From: Paenibacillus donghaensis
GTDB lineage: Bacteria; Bacillota; Bacilli; Paenibacillales; Paenibacillaceae
Assembly: GCF_002192415.1 (NCBI RefSeq)
Contig: NZ_CP021780.1
Location: 3,968,001-4,032,000, forward strand
Direction: 5' to 3'
DNA length: 64,000 nt
The first letter of the stretch is position 1; each line of letters starts with the position of its first letter. The translations under genes were made by a program, and so were the position numbers. This document shows, one piece after another, positions 1 through 7,325 of the stretch. A model generated the notes under the pieces. The model ran no database searches and had not been told where the DNA came from. It was given only the letters and a program-made list of their open reading frames with translations.

Positions 1-241
1 ATTTAAGCTTAGGTTCTACCATCTTACCATCTAGTGTTTTTTCAGCATCTATGGCAAGTTCCACTAAAGATTGTAACGAAGATCCACTAGATGACTCTCT
101 TCCATACTTAGGTAACACTCGAACAAGATATTGCTTCAAAGCTCGTTGACCTTCTTCTGGAATATCAACCTCGAACTTTTCACCTTCGATGTTAATCTCA
201 CATTCCACTGTATAGCCAAACAAATTAATCGGATATTTCAT
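1..241 (-). CDS. Hypothetical protein, 3' end outside the window
   Basis: Eighty visible codons read leftwards off the window from an ATG at 241, preceded by a strong AAGGAGGA ribosome site about six bases upstream. The N-terminus reads MKYPINLFGYTVEC and is followed by an acidic stretch and EGQRALKQYLVRVLPKYG. I do not recognise the family and see no signal peptide or membrane segment. It lies in an AT-rich patch with a ribbon-helix-helix regulator and a YvrJ-like gene, which suggests phage or plasmid origin. Its promoter shares an unusual -35 motif with the YvrJ promoter. Frame and start are secure; function is unknown. Confidence 0.75.
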   Translation of the reverse strand, partial: MKYPINLFGYTVECEINIEGEKFEVDIPEEGQRALKQYLVRVLPKYGRESSSGSSLQSLVELAIDAEKTLDGKMVEPKLK

Positions 242-266
242 ACAAATCCTCCTTATCATCTTTGGT

Positions 267-295
267 ATTATATAGTGATTTGTTACGTTACGCAA
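267..295 (-). promoter_or_regulatory. Sigma-A promoter of the first gene, with TTGCGTAACG motif
   Basis: Read on the minus strand: -35 TTGCGT at 290-295, exactly 17 bases, then -10 TATAAT at 267-272, 26 bases before the start at 241. The -35 box is part of TTGCGTAACGTAA, which recurs at the promoter at 611-639. The small ribbon-helix-helix gene lies between the two copies, so this is a plausible operator for that protein (inference). Confidence 0.7.
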
Positions 296-298
296 TAT

Positions 299-520
299 TC
301 ATGACTCGTTTTGACTCGATTTCTCATTTAAATTTAGACCTATCAATTCTGTAAAAATGATATTCCCCTTAGCTTTATAGTTGGCTAACAAACTGTGGGT
401 AGCCATGACTACAAGCTGTGTTTGTGAGAAACCTGTATTTTTGGACATTTTCTCCAGTTCTTTTTTTTCGGTATCTGGAAGGTATACGGTAAGTCTAGGT
501 GGCTTCTCTTTTAATGGCAT
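299..520 (-). CDS. Small ribbon-helix-helix (CopG/Arc-type) regulator
   Basis: This 73-residue protein begins with a basic arm and PPRLTVYLPDTEKKELEKMS, then a two-helix segment ending SQTQLVVMATHSLLANY, the usual strand-helix-helix pattern of Arc/CopG-type DNA-binding proteins. The C-terminal tail (about residues 52-73) is polar. A ribosome site, AGAGGATTGGGAT, precedes the ATG at 520, and a TATAAT lies further upstream. Both neighbouring promoters carry a TTGCGTWACG motif, so it may be a local repressor of the genes on either side. RHH proteins also act as antitoxins or plasmid copy-number regulators, but no toxin gene is adjacent. Fold assignment is by sequence pattern only. Confidence 0.65.
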   Translation of the reverse strand: MPLKEKPPRLTVYLPDTEKKELEKMSKNTGFSQTQLVVMATHSLLANYKAKGNIIFTELIGLNLNEKSSQNES

Positions 521-610
521 ATCCCAATCCTCTATTTCCTTTTTTATTTATTATAACATAACAAATAAGTTTAGATAACATATATTTTATGTCACAAAAA
601 ATATATAGCG

Positions 611-639
611 TTGCGTTACGTATTATTGTAAAATATAGA
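611..639 (+). promoter_or_regulatory. Sigma-A promoter of the YvrJ gene with TTGCGTTACG motif
   Basis: -35 TTGCGT at 611-616, a 17-base spacer and -10 TATAGA at 634-639, 30 bases before the ATG at 670. The -35 region reads TTGCGTTACGTA and nearly matches the promoter at 267-295, on the opposite strand and on the other side of the RHH gene. Confidence 0.65.
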
Positions 640-669
640 TATTCTACTACATGAAAGGAGGTTATTTCT

Positions 670-891
670 ATGGACTTACAAGTCATTGTTCAGTTGATTG
701 GCAATGTTGGCTTTCCAATTGCCATGTCACTTATACTTCTTCAAACTATCCTTATCAAATTCAATAAACAAATGGATGGATTGGAAAAGAGGCTGGCTCA
801 GCTTGATAAAACCATGAATGTTTTGGTAAAGGCCTTTCATCAAAGCGATTCAAAAATACAAACCCGACAAGAAAAAAAAGTTGATGTTTAA
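670..891 (+). CDS. YvrJ family small membrane protein
   Basis: The 73 residues begin MDLQVIVQLIGNVGFPIAMS and continue into one hydrophobic helix (about residues 5-28), followed by a charged amphipathic or coiled-coil segment. The NVGFPIA signature and short length are typical of the YvrJ family of Firmicute and phage membrane proteins, which resemble BhlA/UviB holin-like or bacteriocin-export proteins; their biochemical role is not settled. A near-perfect AAAGGAGG ribosome site precedes the ATG, and a sigma-A promoter lies at 611-639. The gene stands alone at the edge of the AT-rich patch. Family assignment is fairly sure, function is not. Confidence 0.75.
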   Translation: MDLQVIVQLIGNVGFPIAMSLILLQTILIKFNKQMDGLEKRLAQLDKTMNVLVKAFHQSDSKIQTRQEKKVDV

Positions 892-1140
892 GCAAAAAGA
901 TCACGCACTATTCTCTTTTATGCTAATTAATTTGGAGCATGAAGAGTAAATTCTAATGGCTTATTTTTATAATTCATAAAAAAGTATACACAATTATATT
1001 CCGTAATACAACGTATCAAGATATAATTAAAAAAACATTTACAGATCTATTTCACTGCAAGGATGATCCTAGTCCAGAATTTGAATGAGCTGCGTGATAC
1101 TTCGACCAACTTACAATGTTAAAATGAGACTTTTCTAAGG

Positions 1141-1243
1141 ATAAGATGAACTTAAGAATGGAGTAGTGGAGTTGTCAGAAAGCCTGATTCATAAGGCATC
1201 TTGGCAACTCCGTATGTAACATTCTTAAGTTCACGTTCTATAG
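1141..1243. repeat. MITE-like palindromic element, copy 1 of 6
   Basis: Left arm ATAAGATGAACTTAAGAATG at 1141-1160 and right arm CATTCTTAAGTTCACGTTC ending near 1243 are inverted copies. Between them lies an inner hairpin GGAGTTGTC...GGCAACTCC (1168-1211). The same architecture recurs at 3214, 5647, 15953, 24369 and 26021. There is no coding capacity. The flanking stretches 892-1140 and 1244-1314 hold nothing else I recognise. Confidence 0.8.
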
Positions 1244-1314
1244 TATAACTTACTATTTCTTATTTCAGTAGTTCACCCTATCTTGAAATGCCTCCGTCCG
1301 CTTCTTATTTTTTG

Positions 1315-1401
1315 GCTGAAAATGGGGAGGCATCCTATAAGGAAATTGCAAAGTCATTAAGTGCTGCGCTCGATTTTGGGGGCAAAACGAGAAGAATGTA
1401 A
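1315..1401 (+). pseudogene. Possible transposase (IS3 OrfA-like) helix-turn-helix scrap
   Basis: A short frame reads AENGEASYKEIAKSLSAAL and stops at 1399-1401. The NGEASYKEIAKSL part resembles the first helix-turn-helix of IS3-type OrfA proteins (GEGSYKxIAxxLG). No start, no rest of the transposase and no terminal repeats are visible, so at most it is a relic. Low confidence. Confidence 0.25.
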
Positions 1402-1432
1402 CCTCATTACAAGGAACACGGCGTCCTCTCCA

Positions 1433-1852
1433 CTATATCCCTTTATTTTTCGGCACCGAATAAGAAGCCGTCTTCTCGGCATATAGGGGCCCTTCCCGCA
1501 AATCGGCAGCTATATAGGAAATCAGGTAATCCAGATGCTCCCGATTCAGTGCCCACACCGGCTTACCACTGACCGTTTCCAGATAATATAGCTCCAGGCC
1601 AAATACCGGATCTCGGCCGTTCCGAATTTCCTCCCAAGTGAAGACACATTCAGGCGTACGATCCACCTTTACCTGATTGGAGACGGAGCAATGGGGACAA
1701 GCCATATGAATATGGCTATGAGTAACCACCTTGGGATCGGTAAGCTTGACATTGAACCAGCGCTGACAGTCTTTGCATACCCCTTGGGAAGAGTATCTGT
1801 ACGTTGGAAGCTCACTCTGGTGATAGAAAAGAATAGCGAAACGCATATTCAT
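1433..1852 (-). CDS. Zinc-ribbon hypothetical protein, likely frameshifted at its start
   Basis: The 139-residue frame contains CKDC near residue 26 and CPHC near residue 53, a four-cysteine zinc ribbon, then an alpha/beta region with no recognised family. The only good ribosome site (AAGGAG at 1878-1883) serves an ATG at 1868 in another frame, which encodes MQRFVDEYAFRYSFLSPE and then stops around 1812-1814, overlapping the start of this frame. The ATG at 1852 has no ribosome site. The simplest reading is a one-base indel near 1815-1850, so the intact protein would start at 1868. It lies 38 bases downstream of the DUF1801 gene on the same strand and may be co-transcribed with it. Confidence 0.55.
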   Translation of the reverse strand: MNMRFAILFYHQSELPTYRYSSQGVCKDCQRWFNVKLTDPKVVTHSHIHMACPHCSVSNQVKVDRTPECVFTWEEIRNGRDPVFGLELYYLETVSGKPVWALNREHLDYLISYIAADLREGPLYAEKTASYSVPKNKGI

Positions 1853-1890
1853 CCACGAAACGCTGCATGGTGGTTCACTCCTTCCGTTTA

Positions 1891-2280
1891 TTATTTCTTC
1901 GACTGTAACTTCTTCTCACCCAGCTCCTTATTCTCGGCTACCCGAAACTCAACGATCCGGCGGATCAGGGCTTCCGGCAACGGCTGGCCCAGCGGGAACT
2001 GCACAGCTCCTTTGGAGCTTTTGTAACCAGCAAGTTCTGCCTGGAAATTCTCAATCCCGCTTGCTGCCGGATAGAATCCGATATGCTTGGCAAAAGCGGC
2101 GAAATGCACCAGATTGCCGTTCTGCGCAAAAGTAGGCATTTGGTAGCTAATCTTCTCCTCTGCTTCGGGAGCGGCTGCTCTGATCCATGCCCGCATTCTT
2201 TGCAGCTCCTCCTGTACCTCGGGCGCACAGGCTGAGATATATTCATCTACGCTGGAGTAACCCTTTTTGTTCGATTCCAT
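1891..2280 (-). CDS. DUF1801 / YdhG-Fra family (putative iron chaperone)
   Basis: 129 residues with the family layout: SVDEYISACAPEVQEELQRM, KISYQMPTF near residue 45, and FAAFAKHIGFYPA followed by GAVQFPLGQPLP. In Bacillus the YdhG/Fra protein is described as a frataxin-like intracellular iron chaperone; many relatives remain simply DUF1801. No transmembrane segment or signal is seen. A GAGGAGAATACA ribosome site precedes the ATG at 2280. It ends 38 bases before the zinc-ribbon gene and begins 14 bases after the broken propeller gene, all on the minus strand. Family confident, role inferred. Confidence 0.8.
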   Translation of the reverse strand: MESNKKGYSSVDEYISACAPEVQEELQRMRAWIRAAAPEAEEKISYQMPTFAQNGNLVHFAAFAKHIGFYPAASGIENFQAELAGYKSSKGAVQFPLGQPLPEALIRRIVEFRVAENKELGEKKLQSKK

Positions 2281-2294
2281 TGTATTCTCCTCTC

Positions 2295-3198
2295 TTACCC
2301 TTGCGATCCAAAAGCGAACAGCTTCTGTCCCCAGACATACAGAGTTCCATCCTTGCCGATGATCACTTGGCTGCTGAGCTTCAAGCTGACAGGCAAAGAG
2401 GGTGGCAGGAAGCTCCAGATCAGCTTGCCGCTGGGCCTGTAGACCCGCTGCCCAAACACAATATAGCCCTCTTTGCTGATGAATGCCGGAAGATCACTGC
2501 CGATATAACCGCGGTTCAAACTGATTTTTGTGGATAGTTTACCATTCGCATCGAAGATATACAAGTTGTTGTCCTGATCATAAGGCTCGCCGTTTACATA
2601 AAAGTGATTGTTCACATATACCGGTGCTGAGTGTGTAACCCCCTGATATTTCGTACTGAACAGTTGCTTGCCCTGCTTGTCAAATTTAAGAAATACGGCA
2701 TCATTGAACTTCGGCTTTCTGCGCTCTTGCGCTGTACTTCCTGTAGAAGCCTTTGGAGGTGGACTAGTAAATATGACCTTTAGTCAAAATCGGTGTGGAA
2801 TAACTAACCGGAACGGTATCCGTAGAGGAAACGAGCTTCTTGTTGATCTTGGTCTCACTGTCCGCATTCACTCCGATTAGCTTGACATTCTCCTGATAGT
2901 TGGCAGTACCGCTTATCTGCGAAGTAGTGATAGCTGTAAACGCGATGAAACCATCGGCATCCACCACCATATTGCCTAACATGAGCTGCAGCTCTATAGC
3001 CGGATAGTCATTCTCCCACAGCAGCTCTCCGCTGGTTGTATATTTGGACACCACTGCGCTGTCCTTGTAGGGGGCTGTATCCAAAGTATCCTTCGTGTCT
3101 GTGACGATCAGAGTGTTGTCCTGATACAGGTAAAGGCCGTTGGCTCTGGCGCCGCTGAGCGTTTCGCTTTTCTCCCATATGTAAGATGATACTGGCAT
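2295..3198 (-). pseudogene. Broken PQQ-like beta-propeller (secreted) protein
   Basis: Two fragments in different frames belong to one protein. 3198-2764 encodes propeller blades (VVSKYTTSGELLWENDYP, MVVDADGFIAFTA). After a frameshift around 2764-2780 the sequence continues through 2763-2616 (NDAVFLKFDKQGKQLFSTKY) into 2615-2295 (NNLYIFDANGKLSTK, IIGKDGTLYVWGQKLFAFGS). These are repeated strand motifs of PQQ/pyrrolo-quinoline-like propellers, which in Paenibacillus usually follow a signal peptide and stalk domain. No signal peptide remains. The 5' end stops 16 bases from MITE-like copy 2, so the insertion may have removed it. Functionless as read unless the frameshift is a sequence error and the N-terminus lies elsewhere. 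Confidence 0.75.
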
Positions 3199-3213
3199 GC
3201 ACTTTAATCATAC

Positions 3214-3319
3214 TATATAAGATGAACTTAAGAATGTTTCATCAGGAGTTGGCAGAAAGTCTTATACCCCTGGCTTTCTGCCAACTCGTTGCTTCATTCT
3301 TAAGTTCACGTTCTATATA
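3214..3319. repeat. MITE-like palindromic element, copy 2 of 6
   Basis: Outer arms TATATAAGATGAACTTAAG and CTTAAGTTCACGTTCTATA enclose a strong inner hairpin GAGTTGGCAGAAAG...CTTTCTGCCAACTC (3246-3287). It lies in the divergent gap between the broken propeller gene and the methyltransferase gene, and abuts the truncated 5' end of the former. Confidence 0.85.
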
Positions 3320-3409
3320 AATGAATTGACATGGGGATGATTGCCAAACTACAATACATATGAATACATGAGTTATTATTCATATGTTTTTTGAAGGAGT
3401 GGGTGTTAA

Positions 3410-4018
3410 ATGAGTCTGAAGAATGTGTTGTCGCTAATACTGTTCTGTATTTTTCTGATTGCGTATCTCTCCAAACTCGTAATGATGTATACAAAAAATC
3501 ATATTAACGCCAACGTGCTGGCTAACGGGCAGAAGTTGCAGAAGACACAACACACTGAGAGGTTTGTTCAATTCACAACGTTGGTATGGGGAGCCACATG
3601 GTTTGGATACGCAGTGGCCGAGTCCTGGATCACACCTTATCTGGCTCCAAGCCTGGATTACCCTCCTCTGTATGTAGCCGGAATTGGCGTCAACTTCGTG
3701 GGCTGTCTGCTATTTATCCAGGCGATGGTTGCCATGCGCACCTCCTGGCGGGTCGGCATCGACAAATCCTCCTCCACCACACTAGTCACCCGGGGAGTGT
3801 ACAAGTATAGCAGAAACGCCGCTTTTGTCGGCTTCGATCTAATGTTTCTTGGTCTGCTGCTAACCTATCCGAACCTGCTCACCCTGGGAATCTGTGTTGT
3901 GAATATGGCGGCCATCCATCTGTTGATTCTGCAGGAGGAGGTTCATCTGCGGAATGCGTTCGGAGCAGAGTACATCAGGTACAGCGAGCGTACACCCCGA
4001 TATTTGTTGTGGTGGTGA
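3410..4018 (+). CDS. Isoprenylcysteine carboxyl methyltransferase-like membrane protein
   Basis: 202 residues with hydrophobic helices at about 5-28, 52-72, 84-108 and 138-172, and a C-terminal signature of the ICMT/PEMT methyltransferase superfamily: LVTRGVYKYSRNAAFVGFDLMFLG, then EEVHLRNAFGAEYIRYSERTPRY (given here as two motifs). The RN and EE...FG.EY..Y....PRY residues form the SAM-binding region in this superfamily. The natural substrate of bacterial members is usually unknown. GAAGGAGTGGG precedes the ATG. It is a single gene, upstream is MITE-like copy 2 and downstream the palindrome array. Superfamily sure, substrate not assignable. Confidence 0.8.
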   Translation: MSLKNVLSLILFCIFLIAYLSKLVMMYTKNHINANVLANGQKLQKTQHTERFVQFTTLVWGATWFGYAVAESWITPYLAPSLDYPPLYVAGIGVNFVGCLLFIQAMVAMRTSWRVGIDKSSSTTLVTRGVYKYSRNAAFVGFDLMFLGLLLTYPNLLTLGICVVNMAAIHLLILQEEVHLRNAFGAEYIRYSERTPRYLLWW

Positions 4019-4098
4019 GGGGCGTGGATAGGGGCGTTGTGAGGGGGGAGGACGGTTGGTGGTGGAGGACAGTTGGTGGAAAGAAGCTGATTGGATAA

Positions 4099-4272
4099 AA
4101 TAAGGGATTATTCCCTTATTTTCAGCCTGATGCGGCTGCTAAAAAGAAAGTAAGGGATATATCCCTTACTTTTTTCCTGAATGTGGCTGGTTCACTAAAA
4201 ATAGGGGATTTATCCCCTATTTTCAGCTAAAACCAGCTGATGTCCTAAAAAATAAGGGATTTATCCCTTATT
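4099..4272. repeat. Four ~22-bp palindromes at ~51-bp spacing (AAGGGATTTATCCCTT type)
   Basis: Near-perfect palindromes begin at 4099 (AATAAGGGATTATTCCCTT), 4149 (AGTAAGGGATATATCCCTTA), 4200 (AATAGGGGATTTATCCCCTA) and 4251 (AATAAGGGATTTATCCCTTA). Compensating changes keep each one self-complementary. The 29-30 base spacers are partly alike (TTCAGC, GAATGTGGCT). The 51-bp register continues without a break into the array at 4303. Confidence 0.85.
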
Positions 4273-4302
4273 TCTGGACATTCCGGCTTGGGCCGGGTAG
4301 AT

Positions 4303-4616
4303 CAGAGGCCTTTTTGCCTCTGATTCCCCGCGCGCGGCCGCTTTCGCCACATTCAGAGGCCTTTTTGCCTCTGATTCACCGCGCGTGGCCGCGTTCGCCA
4401 CATTCAGAGGCCTTTTTGCCTCTGATTCCCCGCGCGCGGCCGCGTTCGCCACATTCAGAGGCCTTTTTGCCTCTGATTCCCCGCGTGCGGCCGCGTTCGC
4501 CGCATTCAGAGGCCTTTTTGCCTCTGATTCACCGCGCGCGGCCGCGTTCGCCACATTCAGAGGCCTTTTTGCCTCTGATTCCCCGCGTGCGGCCGCGTTC
4601 GCCACATTCAGAGGCT
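4303..4616. repeat. 51-bp tandem array with CAGAGGC-GCCTCTG palindromes
   Basis: Units begin at 4303, 4354, 4405, 4456, 4507 and 4558, with a partial seventh at 4609. Each contains the hairpin CAGAGGCctttttGCCTCTG and a 31-base GC-rich spacer with GCGGCCGC and CGCCACATT. Spacers differ by only a few bases. Because 51 is a multiple of three, long open frames cross the array on both strands, but they have no ribosome sites and are not counted as genes. The last unit overlaps the end of the phosphotransferase gene. Confidence 0.95.
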
Positions 4617-5468
4617 TACCTGCGCCTTCCAATACGCCCAAGCCTGCAGATACTCCTCTAACTCATGCGGATGGAATCTCGAACAGATCCCGATCCGGCA
4701 ATACAGCTGAAGCAGAACCTCATAGATTAGCTGTGTTCTGGTGATTGGTTGGAAACTCAGCAGCTCGTAGGCAGCGAATAGGGTCTCTACATTCAGATCA
4801 TCCGGGGACGAACAGAACGCATACGTGAAATCATAGGTCACCGGTCCGAACATGGGCGATGGGTCAATGACCCCGGCAAGCGTGGACTCCCGATAAACAA
4901 AGTTATGTACGCCGGCATCCCCATGTAATAAATAACGCCCATCCGCTTGCGAAATAGGATCCATAATGGCCCGGACTACCTCATAATCCTCATCAGGCAG
5001 AATGCCTTTCACATCCATCCGCGCATAACGCAGACTTTCTTCATTGAAATCACGCCAATGGCGCGCCGGCAATTCCACCCTACCCCAATGCTCCGCATGC
5101 GGATCGATCGCATAATGATTCAGAAGCTCCTTTACCAGCAGCGCCAGCCAGTCTTTTTTGGGCCCACGGTTAGTATGGGTGGTTCCCGGAACGTAAGCGT
5201 ACAACATGAAGCTCTGATCAGGCGCCGTATAATACAGCTTGGGCAGTAGTTGGCTGTTCTGATAGGCCTTGTGCAAGGATTGGACAGCAGCAATACTCCG
5301 GGGATCATCGTACTTCAACACATATTTGGGTTCATCTTCTACTTTGAGCAGGCACACCACCCCATCTGTAGTTCCGCTCAGCTCGTCGCCTGCATCAGTA
5401 TTGGTTTCGATTATGCCCATCGTACAGAGAGCATTTATAGTAGCTGGGATATCATGTACAGCAGTCAT
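4608..5468 (-). CDS. Aminoglycoside/choline-type phosphotransferase (APH fold)
   Basis: The 286-residue protein has the kinase-like APH fold. An N-lobe with VVCLLKVEDEPKYVLKYDD (ATP-binding lysine region, about 35-53) is followed by the catalytic loop YLLHGDAGVHNFV (HGDxxxxN, about residue 180) and IDPSPMFGPVTYDF with the metal-binding aspartate. Substrates of such orphan members range from sugars and amines to antibiotics, so resistance should not be assumed. A GGAGGAACACTGGC site precedes the ATG at 5468. The last two codons and the TGA (AGCCTCTGA) are supplied by the first unit of the adjacent 51-bp array, so the array touches the coding end. Transcribed alone. Confidence 0.8.
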   Translation of the reverse strand: MTAVHDIPATINALCTMGIIETNTDAGDELSGTTDGVVCLLKVEDEPKYVLKYDDPRSIAAVQSLHKAYQNSQLLPKLYYTAPDQSFMLYAYVPGTTHTNRGPKKDWLALLVKELLNHYAIDPHAEHWGRVELPARHWRDFNEESLRYARMDVKGILPDEDYEVVRAIMDPISQADGRYLLHGDAGVHNFVYRESTLAGVIDPSPMFGPVTYDFTYAFCSSPDDLNVETLFAAYELLSFQPITRTQLIYEVLLQLYCRIGICSRFHPHELEEYLQAWAYWKAQVSL

Positions 5469-5555
5469 GCCAGTGTTCCTCCAGGGTTGTTTATTTTAGA
5501 ATATAAGAATTCACACCCTAATTTATCCTTCTATTTCTCGCAGAAACAGATGCCT

Positions 5556-5637
5556 GAAAGCGATACGTAGTATCGCTGCTTCGGAAGCATACGCTTTTTA
5601 GAGGGCGGCGAAGCCGTTTCTATTTTATTAATAGAAA
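5556..5637. repeat. Cluster of short hairpins
   Basis: Consecutive inverted repeats: GCGATAC-GTA-GTATCGC (5560-5576), TGCTTC-GGAAGCA, GGCTTCGCC read on the minus strand, and TTTCTATT-ttatt-AATAGAAA. They fill the gap between the divergent phosphotransferase gene and MITE-like copy 3. Function unknown; no second copy is seen in this window. Confidence 0.55.
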
Positions 5638-5646
5638 TAAATCCTT

Positions 5647-5748
5647 TATAGAACGTGAACTTAAGAATGTTATATTCGGAGTTGTCCGGGTAGCCCTATT
5701 CACTAGCCTATCTGGCAACTCCACCTCTTCATTCTTATATATAATATA
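5647..5748. repeat. MITE-like palindromic element, copy 3 of 6 (degenerate right arm)
   Basis: Left arm TATAGAACGTGAACTTAAG at 5647-5665 is well kept. The inner hairpin CGGAGTTGTCC...GGCAACTCC is imperfect, and the right arm has shrunk to CATTCTTATATATAATATA. Orientation is opposite to copies 1 and 2. Confidence 0.75.
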
Positions 5749-5776
5749 CTAATTATACGACAGGCGGGATTCTACT

Positions 5777-6448
5777 GAACACATCGGATCTGATTCACCA
5801 GGTATGCGCTGAAGTCGGCTGCCCGCCGGAATCGGTCGAGCTGCTTGGCGGCTACAGCAGCAATGTTTTTGAGATCCAGCAGGGACAACATGTGATGATC
5901 GTCAAGCTTCTCGAGCAGTCTGGGGACACCACAGATTCCATCCTTTCCGAATTTGAATGGCTGCGCTACCTCCATGGGTACCAGGTTTCCGTAGTGAAGC
6001 CGTTGCGTTTATCCGAGACAAGCGATTGGCTGGAGCTGAATGGAGACTATTTGGCAGTTGCTTTTGAGAAAGTGGAGGGAACCTGCTATACGGCAACCGG
6101 CAGTTGACCGTGCTGGATTTCGGGGACTGTGAATATCATTGGTTTGCTTACGATCTGGCGATCGCTATCTACCATACTGCCCAAACGATGAAGCCAGGCC
6201 CGGAAAGGATAACAGGTATACAGCAATTCTTCAGCAGTTTCATAGACGGGTATGCCAGAGGCAACCCCGAGATTACTTTTATAGCTCAAATCGATGATTT
6301 CATTAATTACAGGCATCTATTCTCCTACGCTTACCACAGTGTGTTCTCGGACCCGAGTCAATTAAGCAGCGGACAGCTCAGCTATCTGCAGGACATGCGG
6401 CAATCCGTGCTTGACGGATCGTCATTCCTAGGATGCTCACTTTCATGA
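5777..6448 (+). pseudogene. APH-type phosphotransferase with internal deletion
   Basis: The N-terminal part, from about 5777 (NTSDLIHQVCAEVG, LLGGYSSNVFEIQQG, MIVKLLEQ), ends at a stop at 6105-6107 after EGTCYTATG. The other frame already reads YGNRQLTVLDFGDCEYHWF from about 6088 and continues to 6448. YGN and LDFGD are the end of the catalytic loop and the metal-binding motif, so roughly the middle third, including HGD, has been deleted and the frame shifted at the join. It is a distinct paralogue from the gene at 4608. No ribosome site or good start is evident. Not functional as read. Confidence 0.8.
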
Positions 6449-6547
6449 AGCTCACTGGCTCTCGTATACCCTTACTCTGCTCACCAGCCCGCATACAGAC
6501 TTGCGTCTATTCGTAAGTCCACATGCAGCAGCCCAGCAGAATCAGAA

Positions 6548-7312
6548 TTAGAAGCCCAGCTCCTTCAGCCACAATGACAGCTGCTCCTCACGCGCTTTCC
6601 GTTCACCGCTACTTTCGCCGCAGCGGCCCAGCCTATGCTCGGCAGCGATACTGCCGTCCAGCATATAAAGCACACGCTCTGCCCTGGCCGCCACCTTCGC
6701 ATCGTGGGTAACCAGCAGCAGCGTAGTCCCTGAGGCATGGATATCCGCAAGGATCTCCATGATCTCAGCGGCTGAGCTGGAGTTCAGCGCACCTGTCGGC
6801 TCGTCGCCGAACAGCAGCTCCGGCTGATTGATCAGCGCTCGGCAGATCGCCGCCCGCTGCAGCTGTCCGCCCGATACCTCGGTAATCTCTCGCTCTGCAA
6901 GCGCGGCGATCCCGGTGCGCTTCATTAACTCCTCCGCTTGTTTATGGATCTTCCTGCGGCTGCTCTGCTTCGCATAATAGGCGGGGAGCAGGATATTATC
7001 CTCGATATTCAGATTCTTCAGCAGAAACATCTGCTGAAAAATAAAGCCCATCTGCCTCAGCCGCAGACCCGCCAGCTCCTGCTCGGACAACCCGCTCAGC
7101 TCGCGGCCGCCAAACCACACTTGCCCCTCCGTCGCCTGCTCCATACCGCTAAGGGCATAGAGCAGGGTGGATTTGCCCGAGCCGGATGGCCCCATCACCG
7201 CTACGAATTCTCCCTTCCTAATCTGCAAGTCGATATCCTTCAGAACGTATTGCCGCTGTTCCGTCCCTGCCTGATAGGCTTGGCCCAGCCTTTTGGTCTC
7301 CAAGATAAACAT
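6548..7312 (-). CDS. ABC transporter ATP-binding protein (MacB/LolD type)
   Basis: 254 residues with Walker A GPSGSGKST (about 41-49), Q-loop FIFQQMF, signature VSGGQLQRA (about 148) and Walker B LLFGDEPTGALN. The GEPTGALN-like Walker B and SGGQxQR signature are typical of ATPases that work with FtsX/MacB-type permeases. It is the last gene of the tetR-MFS-permease-ATPase set and starts 13 bases after the permease gene, with a AGGAGGATGACAG-type ribosome site. The partner is the 779-residue permease just upstream. Substrate unknown: peptides, lipoproteins or antibiotics are typical for the family. Confidence 0.92.
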   Translation of the reverse strand: MFILETKRLGQAYQAGTEQRQYVLKDIDLQIRKGEFVAVMGPSGSGKSTLLYALSGMEQATEGQVWFGGRELSGLSEQELAGLRLRQMGFIFQQMFLLKNLNIEDNILLPAYYAKQSSRRKIHKQAEELMKRTGIAALAEREITEVSGGQLQRAAICRALINQPELLFGDEPTGALNSSSAAEIMEILADIHASGTTLLLVTHDAKVAARAERVLYMLDGSIAAEHRLGRCGESSGERKAREEQLSLWLKELGF

Positions 7313-7325
7313 TCTGTCATCCTCC

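Noticed and set aside
4099..4616. CRISPR array
   Set aside because: Regular ~21-bp palindromes with ~30-bp spacers look CRISPR-like, but the spacers in the main array are nearly identical to each other, two palindrome types are used, and no cas genes are present.
4261..4661. Repetitive proteins encoded across the 51-bp array on both strands
   Set aside because: 51 is a multiple of three, so open frames arise automatically. They lack ribosome sites and occur on both strands.
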